This document shows, piece by piece, positions 46,401 to 61,400 of a stretch of DNA of 64,000 nt (the first letter of the stretch is position 1; each line of letters opens with the position of its first letter). A program made the position numbers and the translations under genes. The DNA lies in contig OY756960.1 in assembly GCA_963580455.1 (NCBI GenBank), positions 6,386,001 through 6,450,000 on the forward strand, written 5' to 3'. Below the pieces are notes generated by a model. The model saw nothing but the letters and a program-made list of their open reading frames with translations, did no database searches and was not told the DNA's origin. The stretch is from Euonymus europaeus. Taxonomy: Eukaryota; Streptophyta; Magnoliopsida; Celastrales; Celastraceae.

Positions 46401-49400
46401 TATGACAGCTATTGAAATCATTTCAGTGTTCAAAGTTAGTTAATCTCTATCAGAATCAAAGCAATTTGTTTACCTTCAAACATGCATCCTCAGTAAAACT
46501 GAAGTAGTCCTTTGCAATATCCAGTATTACAGCATCCAACTCCACCACCTGGGTACAGCCACTAGACAAGAATGACAGTTGTTCTTTCCCCATATATCTT
46601 TTTAGAGTGCTTAAGATATTAGATTACCTCAATGTGCAAAAATGGCATACATCCATGGAGAAACATAGGAAGTAAACCTGCTCCAAGACCAATCACAACT
46701 GCTTTAACCTAATTAAACATAACTGTCAGACTCCAGTCGCACACAACAAGGCAAGTAGGCAACCATAGACATTTATTTTAAGATAAAGAAATGAAGAATG
46801 TGAAGGAGAAAAATCATACTGATTCGTGCAACCTAAAAGTAAGATAAGATTGATTTCAGAACTTGAAAATGCACCACAAACTGAAATGGTTCATATCTTG
46901 CACAAGGGGATATGGCTTATTAACACGGAAAGCAGGTACACTGTCATATATTAATAATCTTCCAAAAGCATATTTGTTTGACCAATTATTCAAAGACAAT
47001 TTTGCTTTATCAAATGAAAATTTTTTGTAAAAGTAATTAAAATTGAAACAAGTTTGCACACTATTCCAACAATTTCTAACCAAGAAAAAGAAAAGAAATG
47101 AAAGTCTTAAGCTGAGGCCAAACCAGGAACAAAAATACTTACTGCTTTCCCAACAGATGTCACACTTTCCAAATAAGAAGAAACCAACATAAATCCAGAA
47201 ATGATCCCTGTATGATAAGAACTGGCCAAATAATCGTGATAGACCTTCAGCCCATTACTTAGTTCTGTAATGTTAGGGAACAGGTATTAGAAATAAAAAA
47301 AACTACAAGCTTTTGAAGTAAATATAAGAAACAAGATGAGATGTCAAAAGATAATGATGTAGAACACAATTAATAGATTAACAGAAAGTGACTTCAAGAG
47401 AAAATTAAGCCTGGTGCGAAGAAGCAGCAATCAAATGAGCTATGAGAGAGGAATTAAGCTAAGAGTTGAACAAGAGGGAGGGAAGAACAAACACCACTGC
47501 TGTAACCTGCAAATCACTAATTTTTATTCTTGATGACTTTTTTCTTTTTTTTTAATGAATTTTTTTATTGAAGGTACCAATCTTAGATGCTCAAATATTG
47601 GATGCAGTGAAATTTCTCTCTATTCTCAAATCCTAATATACAATTAGGATCCTTATTTCTAATGGAATTACAATTCTAGTACTAAATATAAAACTAACCA
47701 AACTATGAAACTTTGACTTTAAATACTAAAATAAACACTTATGGTGTGTTTGATAAGAGGGTAGTAAATAGAAATGTCATGTATTACTAGGGTAATCATT
47801 ACCCACCTCTCCCCATAAGTAACCATTACACCCAAAATATGAAAAAAAAAGTACTCAGGTAAATAATATACATGCCTACCAAAACATGAGTATTTGTTTA
47901 TCCATGTATTTTTAATTGTCCTTGTAATCATTACACCCCTATTAAACACATCCTAAGGATGATTGAAAATGACTCAAAAGTAATGAACAATAAATAATTC
48001 AGCTAAAACTAAAATAAATAAATAAAAGTACAAACAAAAATCCTCATTTATTGAAACTGAAAATATAGCAAATGTTGGATTTCCTATATAATCAGGTAAT
48101 CTAATATTGTAATAATGAATGATGAATACAAGTACAACTTCAGACATCTAAAAGAGATCAACTATGGTCAGATAACCATAACCCAGAAGGATCCCAATAG
48201 GATGCTGGCAGAAGCGAAGCTCTTAATAAAAAGTTGTTGCAGCATGACAAATTAACAATGACAGAAGTTTGAAGTAAAAGTTGCATAATCATCATTTATT
48301 ATCATCAAACTGAAATTTAACTCGAATTTGTCTACAAAAAATAGTAGCATCAACCCCTGTGTTCAAAGAACACAAAACATTTTAGTGAAACCAACAAGCA
48401 CAAGAGTCACAATAACATGAAAGAATTATTCACCAACATACTTGACATGAGTAAAAGTTCTGCTAATAATGACATGAATCATTACCCTCATTTTGTTTTC
48501 GACTTCCCTTTCTTTTGCCTTTGACAGATGAACTACTCTTTCTATCTGTTCCACCAGTACTTTTCTGAGATGATTTGTTCTTGACTAACAGGGCCTCAGA
48601 TTGCACCAAACTTTCAGTCCTTTGGAAAATAAGGCGACGAAATATCACATCTTTGGATGGCAAAAGGCCACTCACATCAACATCAACATTTTCATAAACC
48701 ACATCTTCAATAATTATTGGTCCAGTGAAAGAAGAAGTAACCTATAAAATGCACACAGAGTTTGAAAGATCGTATCAATAAAAAGTGCACATTTTGGAAA
48801 GTCAAAGATATCAAGAAGGGGAATTACATAAACAACCAGCCATCACAAGGAAAAACCTACCTTCTATTTCCCAACATCATTTGAGATGAAGGCAAATTAA
48901 CTTATATGATGACAATTCAGAGAAAGTTCCACAGTGGGCTACGAGATGGATTACATATTAAGGTTGACTACTTATTTTTCTCAGAGAAAAAGAAGAAAAG
49001 AAACAAGCATAAGTAAGTTAGAAAAAGAAATGTCAAACTCCATGTTCACCAGAAAGATGAATTTGGTACTGATAAGAATAATTTGGTACCGCTAAGACTA
49101 ATTTGTGGTGTTCACTTTTCAAGTCAATATTGACAAGAGAGTTTAACAAAAGTTCATATGCTGAGTGGATTTTCACAACTGCAAAGGAGACTACTTCAAA
49201 TGAACAGCTGCCTATCAAGACCTATTATCATCACCATGTGCCTATACACAAACGTCAATGTCATGAATAGTTTTTATAAGATACATTATTTTTTGAGTCA
49301 GTAGCAACATAAATAAGATGACAAGATATAGAACAAAGGAGGAGAAGACCCAGATCATCAAGCCCAAAAAGAATGCCATATTCAGAATGCATTTTTGCAA

Positions 49401-52400
49401 AAGTTTAGAGACTAGCTGAAAAAAGCTGCTTTTTTTTTTGGTATGTGAAAAAGCTGCTTCCAATCAAGTAAATCCAATAATCATTATCACTTCAATCAGA
49501 TGACCAATTTCGATAATAAATTCAATCAATGTCAACGTAGTGCTAAATTTTCTAGTGGCAGGATTATATAACGCATTCAACTAACTGTAGGATTAAGTGG
49601 TAAAGAAATCAATCATCAAACATAAAGCCATTGATCATAAGTAACTAAACTTCTTTTTTTTAGACGAACATTAGCAACTAAAGTATGAGGTGATGAGAGA
49701 AGGGAATTGAAGATAAAGACAACCTTCTAAGCACTAATCAAACTTGAACAATGGCACGAAAACCACTACCACGTTCCAGCATAATTAAAACAAAATTCAG
49801 TTTATACACTCATAATCCTACCTAATAGACACTCATTATCCTATCTAAGCATTACTTCAAAGAATGAAAGGTAAGTAGGCTCAGGGGAAGAAATTGAGAA
49901 AAGAAGCAGGGGACCTTGCTTACTATCCGATCGAATTTCAACTCTGATATAATGTCATGTCATCATGAACACAATAATGGAAACAATAAATAGTACGAGA
50001 ATTTTGAACCTGGTGTACAGTTTTCCGTTGCTTGATTCCGTCACTAGCCATCATTATTCTGCAGGCATTACATATTTACATTCCCATTAACCAAAAAATG
50101 ACAAACTCTTTGTGACAAACTTTCATTATCATGAAATTAATACATTTACAGAGGAATATTATTTACATGAATTTGGATAAATACCATGCCATCATTCTGT
50201 ATGCAAAAATGTATTATAGTGTACATGTTATATCTATCTACTCTCAAGGTTTTTTAGCAGCATTACTAGTTAGGAAACTAGTTCCAAGCCAGGGCATGAG
50301 TGTTGTTTCCTTTGTTACAGGGTTTCATAAGGCTATATGGTAGAGTTGCAAGGGTGGAAACTAAAGGTCACGGGTTCATTGAAACCACCCTCATCACTTT
50401 TTTTTTATTTGCTTAATTTTTCAGTATTAAACGAGAAAACCGACACCGAATATTTTTCATTAGGTTCGGTTCAGTTTATACATACATTCGGCACTGTTCA
50501 GTTTGGCTATTTCTCAAATCGAAATTTTTTGTTTTGCCAGTTTCAGTTCCAACCTGTACCGAAAACTTGAATTTCTACCCCAAGTATTTTGTTAGAATGA
50601 TGTCGAGAATTTATTTACAATAGTAATTATGGACATAACATTAGCTTAACTAAAGACCTTTTCTAGGCAGGAGGTAGTGAGGTACACTAAAAGGACAAAG
50701 TTATCAGGTTAAGAAACAAACTAATTTCTAAAACTAAATTGAAAATTAATAAATAACAAGGGCAAACATGGAAAGTTCAAGAAAATATGTTAAAATGGAG
50801 ATGAAAAGCAATAAAGAAAGGAATTGCATATTAGAAATAAAATTAAACATCTCAGCAGTGTATCAAAAAAAAAATACAGCCTAGCTTATGACGTATGTAA
50901 TTCAGCCAGGTATTGGATATGGCGAAACTACAATTTCAACCAAACTCTCGCAATCTAGCCAATTTCATGACTTCGTCTAACAAATCAAAAACCATATCCA
51001 GGTACAGCTAGTGAAGACTGTTGAAAAAGAGAACAGGCTCTAGCATGAATGCCTAAATTTTTTTGTCTATATCAACTATAACCAAAATCTGAAAGGCAGC
51101 TTCAAACGGAAAGATGTGGTTCATCCTAGATCCTTGCAAGATATAGATGACTCGATTGAGTGGATGACTGGAGAAATGGAAGAGGAGGATATTCCAATTC
51201 CAAATGCTGAAGAAGAATTGATTTTTCAGAATGATTCATTGACATAGGGTGAAGTAGCACAAGCTTCTACAGCAAGGGAGAAGGTGCATAGTACTAGGCA
51301 ACAAACCATGCCAAATGGAAAATCAAAGGCTTCAAGTTCTACCACTATAACTTTGGACAATGTAGTTGAAGAAGAGAAGGTTGAGCTTGAGGATGAATTG
51401 GAGAACATAGATGGTTACAATTCTAGTGAAGGAATTGAGTTTGATGATTTTGATGATAGTGGTAGTGATCATGATTGATTTCTTGTTGGACTTGAAGACT
51501 TGAACTATTTGTGTGATGTCAAGTATTAACTAGTTTGTTGAACTAGTATTTTGTAGTTGTGAACTTGTGATGGTCTTGAAATTGAAGACTTGAACTATTT
51601 TTGTTGAACTATTCTGTTGAACTAGTAGCGTTTTAATGTGATGTGTTAATTGTTAAATACTTGAACTACATATATATTTAATTTTTTTTCTTAATATTGC
51701 GCCTTGAGTGCGCACGTTTTTAACGACTTTGGTTGGCAACTTGGCATGACAACTTTTCAGGTTCTTTATGGACGAACCCCTCCTACTCTCATCAAACATG
51801 CAAGGGGACCCTCTCATAAAGTTACATCCTTACAAGTCTCATTCCTTGGCTACACACCCATTTCAAAAGCTCAGCCCGCGCTTCTATAGGCCATTTATTG
51901 TGCTGGAATGCATTGAAGCAGTGGCATATCGATTGAATTTGCCCAGTCATTCATGCATCCATCGCGTCTTCCATGTCTCTCAGTTAAATCATGTTATCTA
52001 ATGGCGTTACTAGCCAGTCTCTGCCTGATAATCTTGAGCTACATACTACTCGAAGATGTGATTCAGAAGAGGAAACTCCTCAACGGCCAACTCGGGGTTC
52101 TTATTAGATGGAAAGACACTCGAGATTGCGACAACACTTGGGAATCTTTTGCAGCCCTTGGGAATCTTTTGCGACAACACTCCAGACTCAGTTTCCTTCT
52201 TTCAACCTTGTGGACAAGGTTGCCAAATTGGGGCGGGGGGAGTAGTGATGGACCAGCTGTGGTGAATACTTACAAAAAGAGAGGCACACGTGGATCAATG
52301 TAATGAGAGAACCTGTTTTAGCTCTATTGGTTTGTTTAAATTGTGAGTTAGGATTATGCTTTTATATAGTGCTGCTGGTAGGAGGTGTCCTCAGTCAGAT

Positions 52401-55400
52401 TTTTGCAAAGAAAAGAATTGGAGGTCCTATGCCAAAGGCTAGGGTTGAAGCATTTCTTTACTGTGTCTTGTGTTATTACTCTCAATAGTATCCTGTTATT
52501 TCGGTAGTTCTATCACACTATAAGAGGAAAGTGGATTTATGCTGATTGACAGCCCAAATCAATGAATGAATCCATTATCGGATCACAGTTCTGGTGTGGC
52601 AAAAGCTCAGCGATCAAGTGACTTAGATAGCATAAACAGAGTGAAGATGCCATCATGGAAAAGTATAAAAGACAAGCATACTCAGTGACATACGGAATTT
52701 GGGCTCCATTTTCTTCTTTACCAGGCGCCAATGATTTAACCAAAGGAGACAAGTCCTTCTGAATGTGACACCGAATATGAAATGTCAGTAATAGACATTA
52801 GCAGTAACTAACTGTTGGCACAATAGATAAAAGTATCTCATTAGAGGACAATATTATATCACCTGAATATCATCCATGCTAGCATTAGTGTGACTTGTGT
52901 CTAATACGACCTTCATTTGCATCATGATGGCATGGATAGATAGGCAGTAAGTAAAAGAAAATTCATCAAAACTGAAATATAAAAGACAAGGAAAATTGGC
53001 TTTCCAGAAAAGTACCATAATTAAACGAGCTGCCTTCGAGCTTTCTACTACCATCCATTGTCCTTCTTCTGAAGAGAAGAGCCATTCATGAGCTCGAGTC
53101 TGAAATCTAATATTTGGTTATTGTATTTCAAATAGAAGAGCACTAATTACCCAAATTGTTAAACGAAGCAGGAGTGCAACATAGACATCAAAAAGAACAA
53201 AACATAAAATGCTGGGCCACTTGTATCTACCTTGTGTTCGCATGCACATTACTAAGCACTAAAAACAAAAACGGGGCATGGGAGCAGAAAGACTTCATGA
53301 TACGTTAGGCATCTTTACATCTGCCATATAAATAATTATGTCCCACTGACTTCGTGCTCAGCCTACCAACCATGTAAATATTAAATGTTCAATTCCAAAG
53401 ACACTACCTATTCAAAACAAAGACACTACTTATTACAGAAGTATCAAATTGGAAAAACCACCAAAAAGATCACCATATTACACTTCTACACATTCCTAAA
53501 ACTCAAAACAAGATCACTATTTTGTAAGTTGTGATAGAAAAGAGGGAAGCGCAATCATTGTCTTTGACCAGTAAAAATTTTAATGAAGCGCCAAGACGGA
53601 GCAACTACGAGGCTAAAAGGAGAGCCTTAAAAAAGTTTCTAAAAGTTACTAGAAACAAAAAACGTATAACACCTAAACACCTATCAACAAAAAAAAGTCT
53701 AGGAGTTTCCCACAGTAGAATTATTTCATTCTTATGAGTTGGCAACCTGCATCCTGGAAAGTATGTCAGAGTAGTATACACCTAGTTAAGAAAAATTCGT
53801 AGAATTGTACAAGCATATTGATAGGCCCATCATACAGCGTCGCCTAATGCAAGGTCTCTGCCTTGCGTATGATCCAGGCACTGCTCTTGATCACCTTTTG
53901 CGCTTTTGACAACTCTAGTTGAATCTATTTAAGGTATCGAAGCCGCAGATCCCCGGATTGGCATGACCCATCGTCAAATGGAGGTTCGCACCGAAGTTTT
54001 GGAACACGATATGACGGGTTTGAAAACCAACGTTGCAACTATGCAGGGGGATATCGGTGAACTCAAATCTTGTATGTTTGAAATGAGGGAGCTCTTCAAA
54101 CAGCACGATTCCATCGACAAGGGTAAAGCTCGAGTAGATGTTGAATCTTCTCACGAGCCTCACAACAGGGGATAGTGGCATTCTTCTCCTGATTGGGAAT
54201 CCAGTCACTGCAAACTCGATCTTCCACCTTTTTTAGGTGATGACCCTTGTGGTTGGAATTTTCATGTCGAACGCTACTTTATCATCAATCAACTGTCCGA
54301 TGACAAAAAAAAAATTCTGACGCTGTGGTCTGCTTGAAAGGTCGCGCCCTCAATTGGTAACAATGGGTAGAAACTCGACTGTCCTTAGTTACGTGGGAAT
54401 CCTTCAAATATGAATTGCTCAAACGATTTGGTAACTCACAAATGGGCACTGGCCAGAAGCACTAGTCGCACTCAAGTAAGATAGCAGTGTCGCCGATTTT
54501 CTTGAACAATTTAAGATCCTCTCCACCCACCTCCCGATCCACTCGTCCTAGTCCTTGTCCTGTCTCCCGTGGGAGCCCTTTCCCTGCTAGTCTTGGTCGC
54601 CCCCCGATCTTACCCCGCCCTCTCTTTCACAAAAACCTGACATTCATGACAGCAAAACAATTGAGTCTTCCTTATTAAGTGTGAAGCACGATAACTTGCG
54701 TCACATCTCCGAATCTGAAGCTCAAAAACGATGTGAAAAATGGTTGTGCTTCCACTGTGAAGAAAATTGTCGCCCCCACGACCGCTATAAGAACCGCTTA
54801 CTTCAAGTCTTGCTTGTTGTTGATGAACCCCAAGATGATCCTAAACCCTCTGAAACTATTGAACCCTTCAAGGTTGCGAATGATGAATCACCCCCTCATG
54901 ATGCCAACTTGGAATTGTCAATGAATTCCATAGTGGACTTATCGGCCACCCATAATACTCTCAAGGTGCACGAAACCGTCTTGGGCCGAGAGGTTATTGT
55001 TCTAGTAGATAGCGGCGCGTCCACAACTTTATTTATTTCTTTTGAATTAGTGAGCCTTCTGAGCATTCCGAGTAATAGGAGTTGTAAATTCGCTGTTCAA
55101 GTGGGTACTGGTGTGCGAGTTTATTAAGGCCAAGGGGTCTGTAACAACTTGGAATTGTCTATGCAGGGTGTCGTTTTGCATGAATCATTCCATACTTTTG
55201 ATTTGAGGAGTGCTGATTTGGTGTCGGGCGAAGCTTGGTTGCAGAAATTGGGGGACTTTTTTTTCATTTATCAGAAGCTCATATGAATTTCAGCTTGCAG
55301 GGGCAGGGCTAGAGCATTTTTTGGCAAGGGGACCCCTCTTTGACCAGAACTGTGGTTTCGCTCAAATCTATGTTAAAGCTAGTTCAGAATGGCGACAGGG

Positions 55401-58400
55401 GTTTTTGTTAGAATTTGGAGACACTCAACTATGTACCAATACCCAATTCACTCGTCTACAAGTTGCAGGGGAAGTGCCAGAATTTTGTCTAAGAATGAAG
55501 CTCAGGAGTTACAGCGTATTGCTTTCACAGCAGTTTTTACGCCCAAGACAGGTCTGCCCATATCCAGGAGACATGATCACGCTAGTCGGTTGCACCAAAA
55601 AGCCATTCCCCCAACATTTGACCCTAGGTATCCCTATTATCAGAAAACTTAAATTGAAAAGCTGGTGCAGGAGATGTTGGTTGTTGGGATCATCAAACAG
55701 AGTATCAGCCCTAACTCGAGTCCCATTCTATTTTTTTTTTAAAAAGATGGTGGATGGCGTATGTGAATCAACTACATGACCCTAAACAAATTGACAGTAC
55801 TGGACAAATTTCCTATCCAGTTATCAATGATTTATTAGATGAATTACATGGAGATTCAATTTCCTCGAAGCTAGACTTAAAACGACCAAATTTGAGCACG
55901 ATAGGGAGAAGACAGCTTTCCGAACTCATGAGGGGTATTACAAATTTTTCATTATACCTTTCGGCCTCTCCAATGCTCCATCAACATTCCAATCCTGGAT
56001 GAACGAGATTTTCAACTCTTTCCTACAAAAATTTGTCTTGGTTTTCTTCGATGATATTCTTGTTTTCAGCAAAGATTTTCAATCTCACAAGCAGCACTTA
56101 AGGACTGTCCTTGGGATCTTATATTTGCATCAATTGGTGGTAAATCAAGCTAAGTGTGCTTTTGTTCAAACACGTGTCAAATAGCTAGGCCACATTATTT
56201 CGGAAAAAGGGGTTTTTGGCCAACTCCTCCAAAATTCAATGCATGATAGATTGCCCTCACAAAAAAAGGCCACCCATCGCCTACTTGAGCGAAAATTTGA
56301 GATCTCGAGCCCAAGTAAAAACAGTTTATGAGCACGAGCACATGGCAATTGTTTTTGCGACTCAAAAGTGGCAGCACTATTTATTGGGCAGGAAGTTTCT
56401 TGTTCGCACCGACAAAAGTAGCTTGAAATTTTTGATGGGACAAAGTCTGGCTCATAAGGGTCAGCAACGATGGATTACTAAGCTAATTGGCTATGATTTT
56501 GAAATACAATATCGCTCAGGCCTCGAGAACAAGGCAGCTAATGCACTGTCTCGCAGTGAGGAGCCTCATACCGTGAATTCTATTGACATGACTGCTAGTC
56601 TAGCAAATACGAGAGAGCCTTATCAATTGGATGCCTTAACAGTAGCAGCTTGCCCAGTTTTATTTGATCTTCAGGAGGAGGTCCTGCAAGATGAGTCTCT
56701 CAAAGCCATTATTCAATCCCTCATGTTGTCTCCTATTGTTGTTCCTCCCTATTCCTTACACGGTGGTGCTCTTTTCCATAATGGGCAGCTAGTAATTCCC
56801 AAAAACTCTCCTCAAATTCCTTTATTGTTAAAAGAATTTCACTCTAGTACCCAAGGGGGACACTCAGGTCACTTGCATACTTTGAAGCGGATTTCCTATG
56901 TTTTATTCTAGCCTGGAATGCGAGTTGTTGTCGGGGATTTTGTTGCTAAGTGATGTTTGTCAATGTCACAAATTATCTACCTTCATCCCGCAAGGCCTTC
57001 TTCAGCCTTTGCCAATTCCAATTGCCTCTTGGTATGATCTAACTATGGATTCTATAGGTGGTATGCCTCAGGTGCAAGGGTATGACACTGTGTTGGTGGT
57101 TGTGGATCGATTAACTAAGTACTCCCATTTTCTTCCATTAGGCCATCCTTATTCTGCAAGAGAAGTGGCTCTTTTATTTACAAAAGAAGTAGTTCGTCTA
57201 CATGGCTTTCTAAAGTCCATTGTGTCTAACAGAGATTGTGTTTTCATTAGTCAGTTCTAGTATGAGAAGTTCAAACCAATGTTTTAAAAAGCGCGCATCG
57301 ACATAAGTAGTCTCAGAGTTTCATCAACGCACGCTGGCTTATGCGTTTGACATAGAAGGCATGTCTGAGCGCCTCAGACTCGAGGCGTCGCCTGGAGGCA
57401 CGCTTCCTTCACGAAGTGTGTGCCTCCAGGCAATTTTTTTGAAGTTATGATGGGGCTAAAACGTCAAGAACCCTAAATACTCAGAAGTTACGAAGCAGTC
57501 TTCCATGTTTCTCAGCTCAGGAAGCCCTCGCTCATGGCACCAGTACTCAAACTTGGCCTTCTTCTTTGACTGTGGATTTAGGGCTTCCAGAAGTTCCGGA
57601 CTCAATCAAAAAGATCTGTCAACTGCTAAGTGGGGAGTTTGAAGTATTAGCTCAATGGAGGGGCTTACCTGAATGTGATAATTCCTGGGAATTAGCCACT
57701 GGTATTCAGTGCCAATTTCCTGATTTTAACCTTGAAGACAACGTTAAAAATTTGGGGGAGAGTATTGATAGGCCCATCAAGCATATCTACAAGAGGAGAA
57801 GCCCTGTTACTCATGGAGGTCTTGCTGCACAAGATGGGACACATGTCGTGTGAAGATTGGACCACTTGTTTATCTGCTATTAGTGTTTCTTTATTCTATT
57901 AGTTGTCCCCTTTGTTATTTAGGGGGTTAAGGACGAGTATAGTGGCATGTTAGTTTTGGATGGAATAGTGTGGAGGCTCTAGCTCCTCGAATTGCTAGTC
58001 TTTATCCTTGTTTTTGTTTTTTTCCTTTGATATCTCAAAATCCTCTGTAATTGCACTGTTTCAGAGATATTACTATATAATAATACAGTTGAGAAGCTTA
58101 TTTGTGAGTCCATAGATTGTTGAGTCTATCACATACCAAGTACATCAGTCACGTCTCAAAGTTGGGTTTCTAGCTGAATTCCAGTTGAGATCCACAATTA
58201 TGAAATATGAACAAAAGCTTTGGGTAACTAATACATAAAGTGACATAGGACAGATTTTGCTAGCCTTGTTTTAAGGGGTTCTAGCAAGGGATTTTAAGCA
58301 ATTTGGGTTAAATCAAGGGTTTCAAATGAGTAGGGCCCAAAAAGCTTTCAATTAGGACAGTTAAACCATAAATCAGATCTGAATCATAGGATAAATTGAA

Positions 58401-61400
58401 GAAACTGAGTACAGAAAAGATAGATAACCTAAGAATCACACCTAGGATTCCTTGGTACACCGAAGGAGGATTGCATCACAAAATCAAAAAGCAAGTCACA
58501 TGCTTGACTCGTCTATTCACCTCTAAGAAGCACCGATGCGGGTGAGAGGATACATATACGGGTTTATTAGTCAAAGATTACTTTTCTTTCATACTTAGAA
58601 GTGACAAACTAGGCTATGGGTGTGGTTGAATACGTCTTATATAATTAAATATTATTTTATATATATTCGTATAAAAATTCATTATGATGGATAGAACATG
58701 TGAATCCATGAAGATGTTGGAGTTGTGGTCTATTGAATATTGATAAGGAGGGCAAATGTCTTCCTTAATTAGCCAACAAGTTTTTTAGGAAAAAGCCTAT
58801 TAGGCTTGTTAGTTACAACCAACTCATATGTGGCCATTCGTTAGGCTTGTTAGATGGTTGGGCATGCTGAGTGCATGTATGGGCTTGCTTGATTGGATTC
58901 CTATCAATGACCGTTAAAAGAATATTATGTTTGATATTCAACCAAATAGCCCTTTAAGCTTTATAAAATTTACCATATAATAAATGATTAGCACATAAAA
59001 GTTATTCTAAATTCTAATAAAAATACACATCTAAAAACACACAGCAGTTAGCATTTGATTGATTCAAAAAAAAAAAATTCCATTCAATCCTTACTAAGGT
59101 TAATGCTTTATAGCCCATTAATGGAGTTTTAATTTTGGGCTGGTATTATGCGATTAGTTGAAAACAAAGTCGATGCAGCCATGTTCATGGCATTCCCAAA
59201 CAACCCTCTAGCATTCACATAAATGGAATTGGGTGAGATAACTCACTCCCCAAACAACTTCCAGTCATCCTCCTTCATGTTTTGTGTTTCTCCCTTCATA
59301 TTTTCCTTTTACAACGATAGATAATCAGAATCCAAAACTAACCGAGAAGCTATCCAACCCAAAGAGGACAATATGCTGAAAGGAAACGAGGAGAGAAAAC
59401 CTTCAACAAGTTAAAATTACTAGTTGTCCTTGATATCCTTTAATTGACACATAATCCTTGTGAACTCAAATTTCAATTCGCAAAAAACACTCCAAAATTT
59501 TCTGACAAATTCAACAGCAAGTACCAGATTCTATGCTAATTTGCCTACTAGACGAACTGTCTAGGGCAGAGTTTCAGGAGCCGAGTCCCACCCGAATCAG
59601 AAACCTATCCTAACACAACTTGGAAAAAAAATGTGGTTTGGGATTGCTGCACGGGATGAGTTTGCTGACGCACCCACTGTGTCGGTTCCTAAAAGTGAAC
59701 TAATAAGATTCCAATTATAACAATGACTTGACTTAACCAAACAACCTACAGAAATACTTATTAGTATAAAATTAAAAATTCCAACATATTAGGCAATCCT
59801 TGCAATGCCCTTACTATGAAGACTAAAAAAATAGTTTAAAGATTAGGCCAATTAATAAAAACTTATGAAAACATAAAATTAGAATAAATACTAGCTAGGA
59901 AGGACCCTATAATATGCCAAGGGCCTACAACTACCCTCCTTGTAACCAAAAGTATGAAGCATGACTAGTTTGTCACTACCTGCTCAGTTTTATGTTCTTT
60001 TGCTGGCTCTTCAAAAATGTCTTTCTTAATTGAACAAGAACTACATTGCTGGAACTTTGAGCCGTAATAAAATAAGCGGTGTAACATGTAACAACTGCTA
60101 CAGAAAATGTCATCCCCCTGCTCCATCTACCCCATCAAGAAGAAATTTATACAAAGACAATCATACCTTAGGCACAATGAAAACACCACAGTGATATGAG
60201 AAAGGGCCCATCTGCTGCTTCGCATCAAGAAGTAAAGTTTTGTAACAGAAACGGGATCCCCCTTCTACACCCAAAGTAAGATGACACCGACGACCAGGGC
60301 TAAGAGTCGTCAGATCCCCTTCAGCGCCTAGTTGCAGGTCTTCAAGAGAGTATGATACATCAGAACCACTAGCATACTCCTTACGGATTTGATTCTCTTT
60401 GTCAAGGGCTTCATGAAGACTAATAGCCTAGAAATACATACAGAAACTGCTATCAAGCTTTCAGAATATTATTCAAATTTCTGTCAGACAGGGCTGGCAC
60501 AAAAAAGACTGTAACAAGGTTCACAACCTTTGACAACTAATTGGTACAAAGGGAACCAGACATGCATAGTTGGTTACCTGATACACCCTATTTCGTAATA
60601 CGTTTTGTACAGCAGATCAATATTGTAATAGGATACTTATCATTCAACGATGACATAGAAGTCCATAAGTTTACCTGATTTCCATTGCAATTTATAGAAG
60701 ACTGATTGAATGCCGATGCTATCTGGTGCAACACAGATGAGTTCTCTTTCTCAGCAACCACCATAAAAGTTTGAAGGCTTGTATCACTAGATGTTTTTTG
60801 AGGTATCGCATGAATAGTCATTTTCCACCCAAATCGGAACGTAGGAAAAAACAAATCTGAAAAGGAAGAGTAAAGTAGCATCATCTTAGCTGAAGTAAAA
60901 GAAAGTTAATTCAAGAGGAAAACAACCAGTAACTCGGGTAAGAACCCACCCACAGTCAACAATGGGGATTCTCTATGACCAATCAATTTCATCTCCTATT
61001 TAAAGCAAACCATCCACTTATATACATCACTAAGTTTCCTCATTACTTCCACCCAGGCCATTACGGCCCTCTATTTTTCATTCCTAAAAGTATATTATTT
61101 AAAACCTCTATATTTCAGCAATAAGACATAACACCCCCTCAGTATATATTAGATTCAAAATCACATGAGACCTTCTCCCATTCTACACAACTTTCCTACT
61201 GCTGCCATGGTTTGCTGAGTTCACCTTTCAAAAAAAAATTATTGTAATCTTTTAAACATATTGTTTAATGCTAGAACAGCACAAGAAAGTAAATAGAGTA
61301 GGCTAATATCAAATTCAAAACTCAAAAAAAATTCAGTAACACAAGCCATTGAAAGGGCACTTATTGAATAAAGCAAGCACAGAGTTGATTCTGTTGTCTA

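Larger units (their letters stand above)
41482..46452 (+). mobile_element. Ty3/gypsy chromodomain element, copy 1 (METTL13-like intron 13)
   Basis: Two LTRs (41482-41832 and 46099-46452) with TGATA/CTATCA borders, a perfect GAATC target duplication (41477-41481 and 46453-46457), gag, protease, part of RT, RNase H, integrase and a chromodomain. The internal region has many stops and a MITE insertion at 43176-43563. It lies antisense to the host gene and ends only about 20 bp from the exon 13 splice donor. Same family as the element at 53819-58131. Confidence 0.93.
53819..58131 (+). mobile_element. Ty3/gypsy chromodomain element, copy 2 (METTL13-like intron 5)
   Basis: Same family as copy 1. 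The left edge starts TGATAGGCCC at 53819; the right LTR is 57766-58131 and ends CTATCA. Flanks CATAT (53814-53818) and CATAC (58132-58136) differ at one base, consistent with a slightly eroded 5 bp duplication. The left LTR has lost most of its body. The internal region holds gag, protease, RT with catalytic motif, RNase H, integrase and chromodomain in broken frames. A hAT-like fragment interrupts it at about 57277-57430. Antisense to the host gene. Confidence 0.9.
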
